Position numbers and translations under genes: made by a program. A DNA stretch of 64,000 bases from Calliphora vicina (Eukaryota; Arthropoda; Insecta; Diptera; Calliphoridae): contig NC_088780.1 of assembly GCF_958450345.1 (NCBI RefSeq), positions 26,001,667 to 26,065,666 on the forward strand, given 5' to 3'. Below the pieces are notes generated by a model. It was given only the letters and a program-made list of their open reading frames with translations, ran no database searches and was not told the DNA's origin. Of this stretch, positions 21,601 to 33,290 are shown in pieces. Position 1 is the first letter of the stretch. Each line of letters opens with the position of its first letter.

Positions 21601-22770
21601 AAGTAAGAGTACTATATTCGACCGTGCCGAATCTTAAATATCCTCCACCTAAATATGATGGTATAACAACTGAAATAATATAATAATTGCTAGAAAGACT
21701 AGTTTACGCCGAAGATATTTTATTTCAAATGTACAAAAAATTGAATCTAATTCAGTAGTTTATAATTGAAATTCCTATTAGAACGTATGAAATTTAACAA
21801 ATCATATACTTAATAATTATTTAATACGTTTGGATCAACATTTTTCCTTTTTAACTCAAGTGAAGAAACAGAGTATACAAATATATTTAGACAAATTTCA
21901 AAATATTGGGTTATGGGACTTATATGGGAGCTATAACCATTTATTGGACCTATCATCGTAAAAATTGAACAAATTTGTTTCGAATTTCAACCTGATAGCT
22001 ATATTTTTATGAAATTTATGAGGATTTTAGTGATTTTCGGGAGTGGACCTTATATGGGAGCTATGGGCCTTATAGGGCAGCTATGACCAATTATCGTCCA
22101 ATCTGCGTAAAATTTGGTACATTGATTTCTGTGTATTTGAGTATTATTTGTGTCGAATTTTAGCATGATAAAAGGTATTTATAAGAGATTTATGAGTACT
22201 TAACTTCGGAAGTGGACCTTAAATGGGAGTTATGGTCAAATATGGACCGATATTTACAAAAACCTGTAGTATGATTTCCAAATATAAATTACGGATGTGT
22301 GTAAAATTTTGTTTTGATATTGATATTTTTTAGATATTTATGTAGGTTAATGTGTTTTTCGGAAGTGGTCCTTATATGGGAGCTATAACCAATTATGGGC
22401 CGATTTTCATAGAATTAGGTACAGCGATTTTGGTATATATGGGGACTATTTATGACGAATTTCAACTTAATAGCGATATTTATAAGACATTTATGCTTAT
22501 TTAAGTGATTTTCGGAAGTGAACTTTATATGGGGGCTATGTTCAAATATGGGCCGATCCATAAAAAAATTGGTGTTGTGATTTTTTTAAGCACGATACTT
22601 ATTTTTCCTGAATTTTGTGGGGATATTGCAATTTTGTAGGCATTTACAGACCATAGAACCATATTTCGGGAAAACATTTGTAGGGGGCTAGGAGAAATCA
22701 TGGACCGATTCTTATAATTTTTGCCAAAGTTAGTCCTTTTAACATAAAAACCAGAGTTAGTGCTTTTAAC
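21601..22770 (+). repeat. Family B variant with internal repeats of about 150 bp
   Basis: It starts AACAAGTAAGAGTACTATA. It then shows five degenerate copies of 'GGAAGTGGACCTTATATGGG AGCTATGACC' spaced about 135-160 bp apart (near 21911, 22044, 22208, 22362, 22517). The end runs into GGGGGCTAGGAGAAATCATGG, as in other family B copies. It is non-coding. Confidence 0.65.
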
Positions 22771-22773
22771 ATA

Positions 22774-23455
22774 AAAACAAGTAAGAGTGCTATATTCGGC
22801 TGTGCCTATATACCCTTCACCAAATTATACTTCAAAATTTTAAATATTTTTATGTAAACAAAATTTAATTTTTTTTCCAGTTGTTTTTTTTAATTTTTTG
22901 GAAAAATTTTTTTTTTAAATTTAAAAAAAAAAAAATTTTTTTTTTTATATTTTCAAATTTTTTTTTTTAAAAAAAAAAATTCGGGTTAAACATTTTTTTC
23001 CCGATTTTGACCCATTGTAGGTCCAACTTACTATGGTCTTATATACGTCGTTGCAAATGTCTTTGAAATATCTATCATTAGATATCCATATTGTCTATAT
23101 TAATGTCTTAGTAATCCAGATACATATACATATGTAAAAAATAGGTCAAAAATCGAGGTTGTCTTGGTTTTTTCCTATTTGTGGACCGATTTTGCTGATT
23201 TTCAATAGCAAAATTCTCGAAAGCATGTCTGACAGAATTATTGAAGATTTGGATCCCGAGGATAACTGGGGTCTTCAGAAAATTGATTTCAACAGACAGA
23301 CAGACAGACGGACATGGCTTAATCGACTCCGCTATCTATAAGGATCCAGAATATATATACTTTATAGGGTCGGAAATGAAAAATGTAGAAATTACAAACG
23401 GAATGACAAACTTATATGTACCCTTCTCACGAAGGTGAAGGGTATAATAACATGT
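22774..23455 (+). mobile_element. Family C dispersed repeat, copy 2 (near complete)
   Basis: This is the best-preserved copy. It starts AAAACAAGTAAGAGTGC and TATTCGGCTGTGCC, with TATATACCCTTCACC. A poly-T/poly-A middle follows, then a CAGACAGACAGACGGACATGG tract, and it ends in the hairpin TACCCTTCTCACGAAGGTGAAGGGTA. The frame at 23159-23341 arises from the repeat and is not a gene. Confidence 0.7.
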
Positions 23456-23520
23456 TTAAAATTTGCAATATATTTGCACAAATAACAAAAACTATGTTAA
23501 AATTATCAATTTTTTTTTAG

Positions 23521-23871
23521 GTTGTCTCACATTTTGGTTTATAACTTTGGTTCCACTGAACCTATTTTGCTGATTTTCAATACCAAACTGCTTAGGAGAA
23601 CAGTAAACATTGTTTTTGGAAGTCTACCAATTTTGTTTGCCTATTTTGGACGTGAACGTGTTTTACACAGACAGACAGACAGACGGACAGACGGACAGAC
23701 TGACAGACTGACAGACAGACAGACTGACGGACATGGCTCAGTCGACTTAGAATTTCATAAGGATCAATAAAATATATACTTTGTTGGGTCTCAGATGAAT
23801 ATTTCTCAATGTTACACACGGAATGACAAACTTATATATACCTTCATTCACCACTTATGGTGGTGGAGGGT
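23521..23871 (+). repeat. Family C 3' part with GACA/GACT microsatellite
   Basis: The right half of a family C copy carries a (GACA/GACG/GACT)n tract at 23666-23735. It ends in the hairpin CACCACTTATGGTGGTGGAGGGT, which is split by the hAT-like element at 23872 and resumes at 24735. The +/- frames across the microsatellite are not genes. Confidence 0.75.
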
Positions 23872-24001
23872 CAGTGATGCCAGGAGATTTTTTCAGAAAT
23901 CCCTACGCTTATGAATAAAAATCCCTTCTTTTCCCTACACTCACTTTTGTTTTTCCCTACACTACTTTTTTCTTTTTTGAACAGCTAATCGGATTTTGAA
24001 A

Positions 24002-24061
24002 TTGGCAAGCAAGTCCTGGAAAAACCAATGATGTGGGGTTCTTCCAGGACTTGCTTGCCAA
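24002..24061. repeat. Perfect 20-bp-stem hairpin in the hAT-like element
   Basis: TTGGCAAGCAAGTCCTGGAA at 24002-24021 is exactly inverted at 24042-24061, with a 20-nt loop. A second perfect pair, CAAGGCGTATTAAC (24395-24408) and GTTAATACGCCTTG (24428-24441), lies further in the same element. Confidence 0.9.
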
Positions 24062-24258
24062 AAAGAGAATCAATTGTTCGGGTTTTTGTTTTTGAAAGAT
24101 TTTTTGGTGCATTTGTATCTGCATTTAAAGTCGTCATCTTTGACCGGCTCCAGCCATCCCATTAGCTTCTCGTTTCTCAACCAACTTGAGCAGTATTTCT
24201 TTACTTTGTTTCCATCATTATCAGAAGACGAATCGGAAATTTTTTCTAAAATTTGTTG
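24060..24258 (-). pseudogene. hAT transposase N-terminal (BED-like) remnant
   Basis: The minus-strand frame contains CSSWLRNEKLMGWLEPVKDD followed by DFKCRYKCTKKSF. It is preceded by an acidic stretch (ISDSSSDNDGNK). The W-L..EK.M.WL.PV..D...C..C pattern is that of the zinc-binding N-terminal region of hAT transposases. Only one plausible Cys pair remains and the frame stops at the loop hairpin (24002-24061). The catalytic RNase-H-like region is absent. Its position inside an element with hAT ends and an 8-bp TSD supports the call. Confidence 0.6.
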
Positions 24259-24774
24259 TTTTAATTTATGACATTTATTTCTTAGTACGTATGTATGTAA
24301 AAAAATGTGTTTACTTCAAAACAAAATTTATTGTAGAATCTACTCTTCTAGCTAGTTCTTTAAGGAAATTTCAAATACTGTAAAAAGGAGAATCCAAGGC
24401 GTATTAACAAGGAGAGTGCTTGAGTGAGTTAATACGCCTTGAGATAATCACTATATATGTATGTAGTTTGAAAGCGGTGATAATATTAAAGATGCCACAT
24501 TATTACTTACTTCATATTATACCAGATTTACGAATTTCTAATGATATGCTTAAACAAATTTTATGTTTTTTTAATTTTACATTTGGAAAATACATAATAT
24601 GTAGTTTTAAATTGCCATTGCAAAAAATCCCTACAATTCGACAAAAGTAAAAAATCTTTCCCTTTTCCCTACATGTTAAATTTTGGGAAAAAATCCCTAC
24701 AAAAAGGGAAAATTCCCTACACTTGGCATCACTGTGGAGGGTATAAAAAGTACTTTTTTTCCAAAAAGTAGCAA

Positions 24775-25193
24775 AAAATCGTCTTTTTAAATTTTTTTAA
24801 ATTCAAATACATATAACTTTTGAGTCAGTCACGATTTTTAAATAACTCTTTTTTTTTGTTTGACATATACATTTGTTGTTACTCCAATAAAAGAAAAATG
24901 GAGAAAATCGTAGTGGTGGGTAAAAACGTTGAAAAAATACTATACTTTTCAATTTTGTCATTATATTTGCATGCGTTTTACTATGGATACCCAGGTATAT
25001 ATGCTGTTGACGTAAGTGTGCAATTTTGTAAATAGGCTTTGTCTTCCAAATGGGTGATCCTATCCTAACTAAACTTGGGACAATTGCGGAAAACAGTTTT
25101 GGCTAGGATATCAAGAAATTTAATATCCAATTCATATATACAGCATTTTGAAAATGCAAAACATACCCAGGTATGTTGCCGTTGACATAAAGG
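24775..25193 (+). repeat. A-prime fragment and two K-type termini
   Basis: 24775-24960 matches A-prime (2640-2830). 24984-25013 and 25160-25193 are two direct copies of the palindrome-containing terminus (ATACCCAGGTAT..G..GTTGACGTAAG / GTTGACATAAAG) found inverted at 20329. No gene is present. Confidence 0.6.
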
Positions 25194-25196
25194 TTA

Positions 25197-26967
25197 ACTA
25201 AGATTGTTTTTTTATATTTAACTTTTGCCCTAGACTGTAGTGTTAATATATATATATACTTTTCTGTTGTTTACTTGTTTTCATACAATTTTATGCAATT
25301 TTCCACCAAAATGTATTTTAAGTATACGAGTAGTAAGTATACAAACAGTTTCCTACATAAACGTTCAGTTCAGTTTTCCTTTACAGAGTTTTTATTTTAT
25401 AATTATGTATAGAGGATTGTGTGTGTGTGTTACAGCTCTTTCTACTTATTTTATGCCATGGTAATATTTTACTACTTTCATTTTATACTCGTAACTTGAG
25501 GCGTTTATACTTTAACTATAATTGTGATTTTATTATGATTTTAATTAGCATGTTGCAACACAGTCGTAATAGTAAAAGTAACAACGTCATCATTCACTCG
25601 CATACACATACATTTTCTTTCTCATCAGCATTGGCATCATCAGCACCATCATCATCAGCAGCTGCAGCAAGCTGTATTGCCAGTATCCTCGTTGTCATTA
25701 TCAACAGCTTTAGCGTAAAAACAACAACTGCAACTACAGCAGTCAGCCAGCAGGAGCTGTAGAAGGAGCCATCAACCGCCATCAATTTAACCAACAGTTA
25801 AACATGCAAAACAACAGTTAAAGTTAAATTAGTTTCTCTTTTACTCTTCTCTCTCTCTCTATATGTGTGTGTGTTTTGTTTTTCCTTTTTTATTTTAACA
25901 ATTTTCATTGTTGTATTTTACAATTACCATAGATAATTTGTTGTACAAAAACAAAAGAGAAACTTAAAACAAAAATAAAAAGATTTAAAAAAAAGTAAAG
26001 GAAAAGAGTTGAAATAGATTTGCACACATTTATACAAGTCGAGAATTGTAGCGTAAATCAACATACAATTAATTGATGCAATGATTTCAATTTCAATTTA
26101 AATTTATTCATTTTATTTTTCTCTAGTTTATAAATACAATTTTTTTGAGTGTCCTTGGGTGTTTAAATTGTATTTGTTTAAATAACGATTTTAATGAGAA
26201 ATATGTATGCCAAACTATTTTTACAGCTATAGCAGTGACAGCTGTCATATATAGTTATACTAAAGTGATTATTGAAATTAATAGAAATTAAGAAAAAAAT
26301 CTCTTACTGCTATTGCTTGTCTTTTAATTTCAAAGAAGGGTTTAACAGTTTTTTAAAATCTCTCATTTCCTAGATTGAGTTAATTGAATTTAAAACCTCA
26401 ACGTTTTAGCATTTTCTTTTATAAAGACCATATTTTTTAATTGAATCTAGCAATGTTCATATTTATTGTTAATGTATTTAATTCTTGGAAAATCCCTGCT
26501 AAAAATATATATGTATATGCTTGTTAAATTCGTTTTAAAATATTTACTCTTTAGATGTTTTGTTTTATTATTTTGCAACTACCATTATAATATCTATTTA
26601 TCTGGAATAATAAGTGCACTATTTATTTAAACCAAAAAATGTATTTATATCAACAATACCAGTTAAATAATGACCCACATAACAAAAAATTCCGATTTTA
26701 TGAAAATTCATTTTAATAATGATAAAATAAAATTTCCTAGAATATGAAAATGTTTCCTTTTAACAAAAATGTTTTTGTAATTAATAAAAATTATATTTAA
26801 TATAATTACGTGTATTCGCAGAACCTTGTATATAAATACAAAACTTTATTTATGAAAAATGACAAATTTAGAAATCAAATTAAACGTACATATTGCTCAT
26901 TTGCTGTAACAATGTCATAATTCAAAAAACCGAAATTTCGAGTTAATAGCGACATTGCATATTAATC
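25197..26967. other. Unique DNA with CAG/CAT-rich stretch, no supported gene
   Basis: The stretch 25600-25790 is rich in CAGCA, CATCATCAT and CAACAACTGC. It gives Ala/Ser- or Thr-rich frames on both strands (25421-25762 on +, 25594-25794 on -). The composition is low-complexity, no domain is seen and both strands are open, so I do not call a gene. A (TC)n/(TG)n microsatellite lies at 25848-25873. Such CAG/CAA-rich unique DNA is common in 5' UTRs and large introns of fly developmental genes, which makes it the likeliest host-derived sequence here. Confidence 0.45.
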
Positions 26968-27272
26968 AAACAAGAGAGCTATAATCGGCTGTGCCGAATA
27001 TTATATACCCTTTAACAAATTATACTTTTTTTCGCATTATTAGCGAAAATAATTTTATAGCAAACATTTTTTTAATTTTTTTTTTCATTTATTAGTGAAA
27101 CAAATTTTATAACAAACTAATTTTTTTTTCACCAATAAAATTTGTTTGTTATAAAATTTGTTTCACTAATAAATGAAATTTTGTAGGTCCGTCTTACTTT
27201 ATACACGCAATTGCAAAGTCTTTGAAATATCTATTATTGGATATTGATTAATGATTTAATAATCCAGATATA

Positions 27273-27503
27273 CAGTGAGCCTCAAAAGTGAGTAAACAGC
27301 AGCGAATTTTTTGATTTTTTAAGATCATGAAAATCATTATAGTCCGACTTAAATCTATATTTTTCACAACCAAAGATATTATTCAAGCCAATCTCTATCA
27401 AACCGAAACTTTAAAATTTGAATCATGGATAAATTTTAGAATTTTCATTATCTTAAAAAATATCCAATAATTTTTGGTGTATACTCACTTTTGCGGCTCA
27501 CTG
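27273..27503. mobile_element. Tc1/mariner-type MITE, TA TSD
   Basis: TA|CAGTGAGCCTCAAAAGTGAG is inverted as CTCACTTTTGCGGCTCACTG|TA, 231 bp apart. Other family C copies (1255-1275 inverted, 23105-23150) lack it and read AATCCAGATATAGATCAAAA, an empty site that confirms a TA duplication. The interior is non-coding. Confidence 0.9.
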
Positions 27504-27783
27504 TAGATAAGAATATGTCAAAAATCGAGGTTGTTCTGGTTTTTTCTTTATATGTATCTCAGCCATTTATGGGCCGATTATCTCGGAATAGCAACCGAGC
27601 CGTATTCCCCATATATTGATGTATGAATCATGAATGTATGTTATTTGGGGTTACGGAAAGTTGATTTCAATATACAGACGGACAATAAAAAAAATATATA
27701 TCGGTTTAAAAAGTAAAAATACGTCTCCTGAAAAATTAAATTTTTTGAGTTATGACGATGTTGCAGCAAATGACGGATATATA

Positions 27784-29092
27784 TCGAGGGACTATATTCA
27801 AAACCCTCTATCTTGAAAAACACAACTTTACAGGAGAGCCAAAAAACTGTTTTTTTCGCGTATTACTTGAGTTATTAAAATTCGGTATTCTACAATATTT
27901 TTTTAAAAGCAACTACTGAATCTCACATGTAATTTTATTTATGATAGATGGAGGGTTAAGAAATATTCAATGTGTATGTATGAATATGATCAGATAGAGG
28001 GTTTTGCATTTTAATAAAAATAAATTATTTTGATTTCATTTATGCCATCTGTAATTTTTTAACATAATTTATTTAAGATAACGTCTAATTTAATATTAGT
28101 GGTTAGTTTGTAGAACGTTTTATGCTAATAATTACATAACATAGAAAAATAAATAATATTAAACAAAAAGTTATAGAAACAAAGTTTTATCATAAAAATA
28201 ATGGTATGCCGGTGGTACTACGTTTTTCAAATCTTGCAAATTCTTCCACTTATTTGGCTGAATTGATAGTGGACAAGAATATAGAGTTTTTGGTTCAACA
28301 TGTCCTGTATAAGGTTGAATATGAACAGTCAAATCAATGTGATCTGTATAAAAATTGAATTTGTATTTTATGGTATCATATGGAACATATAAAATAGATC
28401 TTAAATTAGACACAGTAGGATCGTTCTTTACTAGTCCTGGTCATTGTAATTATTAAAGAAATCATAGTTTAAATATTCAGCATCAAACGCTTTTTTTACG
28501 ATCTCATTGTGAATTTTAGCAGTCTTCCTGGTTTCTCTAGTAATTCTAACTTAATCGATTGGCAATTGTTTAGATTTATTTTACAATTTAATCTTTATCT
28601 TCTTTAAGAACTTCTGTTTAACAAGTTCATTTTTAACAGCAGCAAACTTGGATAGAGCTTTAGATAAATAATGATTGCGGTTTTGGTAGCCACAACCATG
28701 ATGATGACACTTTAAAAGTAGACACTTTTTTTAAGCAAATTCCAACTTAAACCATTTATTTTTATCCCATGGACCTTATATTTTCCAAAAATAAAAAGGT
28801 AAAATATGTTCATGGCAATTCAATTCAGAATCGGCTTTCGCTATTTTGATAAATGATTGAAAAATGCAAAATTCATATTCAGCATGCAAAAATTAGTAAG
28901 AAAACATCTATTGCAAGAAGAAATTATTCCAAAAAAATATTTGAAAATTAATTATTTGAAAAACTCATTCAGAAAAAATTAATGGTATAATAGAGAAATA
29001 ACAAAAATTCAAATAAAACAGCAAAAAAAAAATATGTTGGTTATGAAATTCAAACCGTAGGTGAGGACTGTTTTAATGATATAGTCCCTCGA
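27784..29092 (-). mobile_element. TIR element with TCGAGGGACTATAT ends
   Basis: TCGAGGGACTATAT at 27784 is inverted at 29079-29092. The flanks are TA (or ATAT, which cannot be distinguished because the flank is itself palindromic). The 1.3-kb interior holds a broken minus-strand coding remnant (28171-28745). The TCGAG start resembles that of the element at 50923-52368. Superfamily unknown. Confidence 0.65.
28171..28745 (-). pseudogene. Unidentified broken coding remnant in TIR element
   Basis: The minus strand carries two better-than-random stretches separated by stops. The first contains LKCHHHGCGYQNRNHYLSKA and then ALSKFAAVKNELVKQKFLKK. The second is an open frame of about 80 residues with ILYVPYDTIKYKFNFYTDHI and KWKNLQDLKNVVPPAYHYFY, ending in a stop at 28171. 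The Cys/His cluster could be a metal-binding motif. I do not recognise the protein. Its position inside a TIR element suggests a decayed element-encoded gene. Confidence 0.35.
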
Positions 29093-30132
29093 TATATGCA
29101 AATTGAATATAGATATGTTGGTTGGAAAGCTTAACTAAGTTTAAAAAAAGAGCAAAGGTTGAAGCTTATTTTAGCCTACATAATGAGCTATGATTGAAGC
29201 TTAAGTAAGACAATAGAAATACCAAGGATTGAATCTTAACAAATACTTTAGAAATATCAACGATTGATTAAAGCATAACTGAGAATATACAAAGACCAAC
29301 GATAGAGGCTTCGTTAAACTTTATAAACAACTACGATTGAAGCATAACTAAGACTTTAGAAAGAGCAACGACTGAGGCTTCATTAAAAATGTATAAAGTC
29401 CTACGATTGAACCTTAATTAAGACTATAGAAATACTAAGGATTAAAGTTTAATAAATACTATGGTAAGACCAACGATTGACACTTAAATAGGACTTTAGG
29501 AAGTCCATCGATTGAGGCTTCATTAAAACTTTATAAAAACATACGATTGAAGCTGAGCTAAGACTATACAAAGACCGACGATTAAAGATTAACTAAGAAT
29601 TTATAAAGACTAACGATTGAAGCTTAACAAATACCATGAAGGACCAACAATCGGAGCTTAACTAAGATTACGGAAAGAAAACCGCATGATGCTTAACTAA
29701 AATTGTAGGAGGTTAAATACATGAAGCATAATCAGAAATATAGAAAGATCAGACTATACAAACGCTTATGATTGAAGTTTAATTAAGACTAAATATTGGA
29801 ATTTAACTCCTACTATAAAAAGAGCAACGATTGAAGCTTAACTAAGACTACAAAAATAGCTAGGATGGAAGTTTATCTAAGAGTATAAAACGAGCTATGA
29901 TAGACTAAGTTAAAAATATTGAATGCTTGAAGATTAACTAAGACTATAAGAAGAGCTTCAATTGAAGCTAAAATAAGTCTATAAAAACTGCTATGATTAG
30001 AGCTAACTAATATTATATAAAGAAAACGATTAAAGATTAATTTAGAATATAAGAGCTACGATTGCAGCGTATCTAATACTATAAAAGAGAACTATGATTG
30101 AAACTTATTGAAGGCTACATATCTGTCACTTA

Positions 30133-31250
30133 GTTATTGAACATTATAGTGTAAACAACAAAGTTTTTTATGCTTCGAAAATGTCGAATTTTGTGCCAAC
30201 CAAGCGTCATATGTGGTTAGTTTTGCTTTACTTCTTTAATTTGAAAAATAACACACCGATTGCTTTTAATGAATGTTTTCTATTGATTTCAACGTGCGAG
30301 AGATGGTTTGGGCGGTTCAGAAGTGGTGATTTTGACACGGATGACAAAGATCGCCCAGGCCAGCCAAAAAAGTTGGAAGACCAACAATTGGAGGAATTAC
30401 TCCATAATAATATTGTTGTTAAACTCAACAAGATTTTGCAAAATCATTGGGATCTACTCAGGCAGCAATTTAAAAATATTTGCGAGCAGCAGAATTCATT
30501 CAAAAGCATTGAAATTGGGTACCATACGAATTGGAACCGAAAGACCTTGAAAGACGATTTTTTATGTCTGAAATGCTGCTTGAACGCTATAAAAAAGTAG
30601 TTTTTGCACCGAATCATTATTTGCTATGAAAAAAGGATCATTACGATAACCCGTTGCGTAAGAGATCGCATGTGATGCTCAGACAACCAGCCGAAACGAC
30701 ACCAAAGCCAAATATCCATGCCGCTAAGGTAATGCTCTGTATTTGGTGGGAGCAAAAAGGTCCTATCTATTTAGCAGGTCCTATCTGCTAAAATTTTACC
30801 AAACCATCACAGGGAACATGTACTGATTCGTTTGAAGCGAGCATTGGTCGAAAAATTCGCAGAATATGCGGCCAGACATGAAACCGTAATACTTCATCAT
30901 GACAACGCACGTCCACATGTTGCAATACCCGTTAAAAAGTATTTAGAATGAAGTGGTTGGGAAGTTTTTGCCTCACCCCGTCCGACTACTATTGGTTTCG
31001 ATCGATGCAGAATGCTCTCTCTGGGATAATCTTCACTTTGGAACAGAGTATCCGATATTGGCTTGTTTCGTTGTTGGCCTCAAAACATGATCAGTTGTTT
31101 CGGCTCGGAATTCATATATTGCCAGAATGATTGAAAAAAGTCATAGCTAACAATGGACAATACTTTGAATAAATTTATATTGTACAAATGTTTCAATATT
31201 AAAGCTAAACATTTGTAAAAATTCCGCATTTTTTACTCATACACCCAATA
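30133..31250 (+). mobile_element. Mariner element, copy a (5'-truncated)
   Basis: This contains an almost full-length but dead mariner transposase gene, a 5' leader shared with the copy at 49550 (TTGAACATTATAGTGTAAAC) and a 3' tail ending TTTTTACTCATACACCCAATA. No inverted match to that end exists upstream, so the 5' terminal repeat has been lost. It sits inside the 35-bp minisatellite. Confidence 0.85.
30181..31172 (+). pseudogene. Mariner transposase pseudogene, copy a
   Basis: The first frame (30181 on) reads MSNFVPTKRHMWLVLLYFFN, then STCERWFGRFRSGDFD and DKDRPGQPKKLEDQQLEELL, the helix-turn-helix half of a mariner transposase. Frameshifts follow near residue 80. The catalytic half remains as pieces: RIIICYEKRIHYDNP, PNIHAAKVMLCIWWEQKGP, HHDNARPHVA and SDYYWFRSMQNALS, ending ANNGQYFE. 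In the first catalytic motif GDEKW is replaced by CYEKR, so the first Asp is lost. The second (HDNARPH) is kept. The block before the third Asp (SPD.AP) is partly deleted. A TGA replaces a conserved Trp near the end. The element is inactive. Confidence 0.9.
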
Positions 31251-32345
31251 AATAAGACAGAAGAAAAAAAGCTACGACTGAAGCTTAGCTAAGACTATAC
31301 AAAGATATACAATTGAAGATTACCTTAGATTATATATAGATCTACAATTGAAGCTTAACTCAGGCAGTAAAAACAGCTATGGTGGTGTAACCTAATTATG
31401 ACTTTAAAGGGAGTTGCAATTGAAGATTAACATCGACTATATAAAGGTCAACGATTGAAGATTAACATAGACTATAAGAAGATCTATGATTGGGACTTAA
31501 TTAAGACCTTAAAAGGACTAACTTAGATTACAAAAATATCTACGATTAAGAAATACATAAGGCTTTCAAAGGAGCTACGATTCAAACTTAACTATGACTA
31601 TAAAAAGAGCTGCTATTGAAGATTAACTAAGACTAAAAGCTACGATTGAAGCTTATCTAACGCTACATAAAGAGGTATGATTAATGTTTAACTAACACTA
31701 TAAAAGAGATACGATTGATGATTACTTAGACTGTAAAAAAAGCTAAGATTGAGACTTAACGAAGACTATATAAAGACCTATGATTTAACCTCAATTCAGA
31801 CTATATAAAGACGGATGAGAAAAGCCTATTTCAAATTATGTGAAGACCTATGATTTAAGTTTATTTCAGACTATATAACGACTGATGGAAGAAGCTTCTT
31901 TCAGACTATATGAAGACCTATGATTTAAGCTTATTTCAGACTATATAAACCTGCGATTCAAACTTATTTCAGACCATATAAAGACCTATTATTGAAGCTT
32001 ATTTGAGGTTATAAACTTAACTACGATTATATAAATATATTGATATATATAAAGGTTGTATCATATTTTCGACCCTAATTTATTCTCTTCTAAATTGCTT
32101 TAGTCAAATCTCAATTTCAATATGCTTAGAACTACGATAAAGAGTTTTGGTTAGTTGTCATTAACTTCGTTATTTATTTTATGCTTATGCATATTTTAAA
32201 CAAACAGAAATAGCTAAATAAATTTCAAATTTCTTAAGGATCAATCATGTATATATAATGATGAACATTTCTCAGTGGTATTCACGGATTGCTAAACTTA
32301 TGTATATCCTCCAACATCACTCATGGTGCAAGATATAAATACTAG

Positions 32346-33290
32346 TTGTCTGCATCCAGCCCAAATTTTGTGCAAACCTCATCATAACTTTGTATCACAA
32401 GCTATATAATCATGTATGTCGAGCGAAAATCCTTTACAAAGTGTTATGATTTTTATATATTTGTGTATGAGTGTCGGTCTGTAACTGTAAGTAAGTATAG
32501 TAAGTATTTGAAAGGTAGTTTTATTGTCAACCACCCAATATGATCTATGCTTTTGCACTTTTACTATTTGTATGTGAGTATCGTAGTAAACATCAAATTA
32601 TATATATTCGCGCATAATTCTTATGCTGCTGACATGGCAAATGTCTATGATGTTACGACGACTTTTTCGTGTTTTTTTGTTCTCATACCATTTCTTTCAT
32701 AAAAGAGAAGTACATGTCAACATTGTCACTTTCATCACCTCATACTGTGTTGCTTCAATGGCTGGCTGGCTGCTGTTGCTACTCCAACTGGTACGAGTAA
32801 ATGCTACCAGCTCAGCTACTGTTGCTGCTTTACGTTTATTACAGGGCTGTGTGGCATGAAGCATTTAAACTTATGAGGCTGCAAAGTGATGAAAACTGTT
32901 TGTATTTGGGTGCATGAATGTTTATTTTTTTTTCTTCTATATGTATGTGTGTATAGATGTGTTCGTATAGGTTTATGTATCAGCGTATGCGGCTGTATGT
33001 AAATGTGTATTTATGTGATCTGGTGTCGTTGTCATACTCGTTACCATGATTGAAAATCGAATTCATAAATCATAACTTTTATAAAGAACAAAGGCATGAG
33101 TGAAAATGAAAATAACACAAAAAATAAGGAAAAAATGTGTATGCTAAAAAAAAGGATAGAAAATTTCCAAAGAAATGAAAAAAAACAGCGATATTCAGCT
33201 AAGCCGAATACTTTGTACACGACAACAAAACTTTTATCAATAATTTGGAAATATTATGATAAGTCAGTTTAGAATAGAAGTTATAGAAAT
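32346..33290. other. Unique DNA; no supported gene
   Basis: The GC-richer stretch at 32620-32860 contains GGCTGGCTGGCTGCTGTTGC and an open frame of 78 codons without recognisable domains or splice context, so I do not call it. 33180-33250 carries a weak family C start (ATATTCAGCTAAGCCGAATA). Confidence 0.45.

Larger units (their letters stand above)
23872..24734 (-). mobile_element. hAT-like element, 8-bp TSD TGGAGGGT
   Basis: Flanked by TGGAGGGT at 23864-23871 and 24735-24742. The inverted ends CAGTGATGCCAGG and CAGTGATGCCAAG have the CAGNG start of hAT elements. 'TCCCTACA' words are clustered at both ends (23900-23965, 24620-24720), as subterminal transposase-binding repeats often are. Inside is a minus-strand BED-like transposase remnant, plus two perfect hairpins. 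Confidence 0.85.
20329..25193. mobile_element. Composite nest K, TIR with AACATACCTGGGTATGTT, TTA flanks
   Basis: The left end CCTTTACGTCAACAGC followed by AACATACCTGGGTATGTT is inverted at the right end (AACATACCCAGGTATGTT, then GCCGTTGACATAAAGG). TTA lies on both sides (20326-20328, 25194-25196). A third, right-facing copy of the terminus sits at 24984-25013. The inside is a pile of other repeats. No gene for the outer element remains. Confidence 0.5.
29100..32060 (+). repeat. Degenerate 35-bp minisatellite (array 3), split by mariner
   Basis: The monomer is approximately ACGATTGAAG-CTTAACTAAG-ACTATAAAAA-GAGCT (35 bp). Clean units lie at 29360-29600 and 29825-29900. Divergence between units is high, with single-base indels. 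The array is interrupted at about 30133-31250 by a mariner and resumes afterwards to about 32060. About 50 units remain. All frames are closed. Confidence 0.85.
26968..32345 (+). mobile_element. Family C copy expanded by a minisatellite and four insertions
   Basis: It starts CAAGAGAGCTATA, followed by a TCGGCTGTGCCGAATA palindrome and TATACCCTTTA. It ends at 32200-32345 with 'GATGAACATTTCTCAGTGGTATTCACGG..GCTAAACTTATGTATATCCTCC', as in other family C 3' ends. Between them are a TA-flanked MITE, a 1.3-kb TIR element, a degenerate 35-bp minisatellite and a mariner. The body resembles 22774-23455 up to the CAGACGGACA word at 27675. Confidence 0.55.

Noticed and set aside
25421..25794. Ala/Ser-rich and antisense frames suggesting a host exon
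   Set aside because: CAG/CAT low-complexity sequence open on both strands, no domain, no clear splice or start context.
32623..32859. 78-codon frame in GC-richer unique DNA
   Set aside because: GGCTGGCTGGCTGCTG simple sequence; no domain or supporting context.
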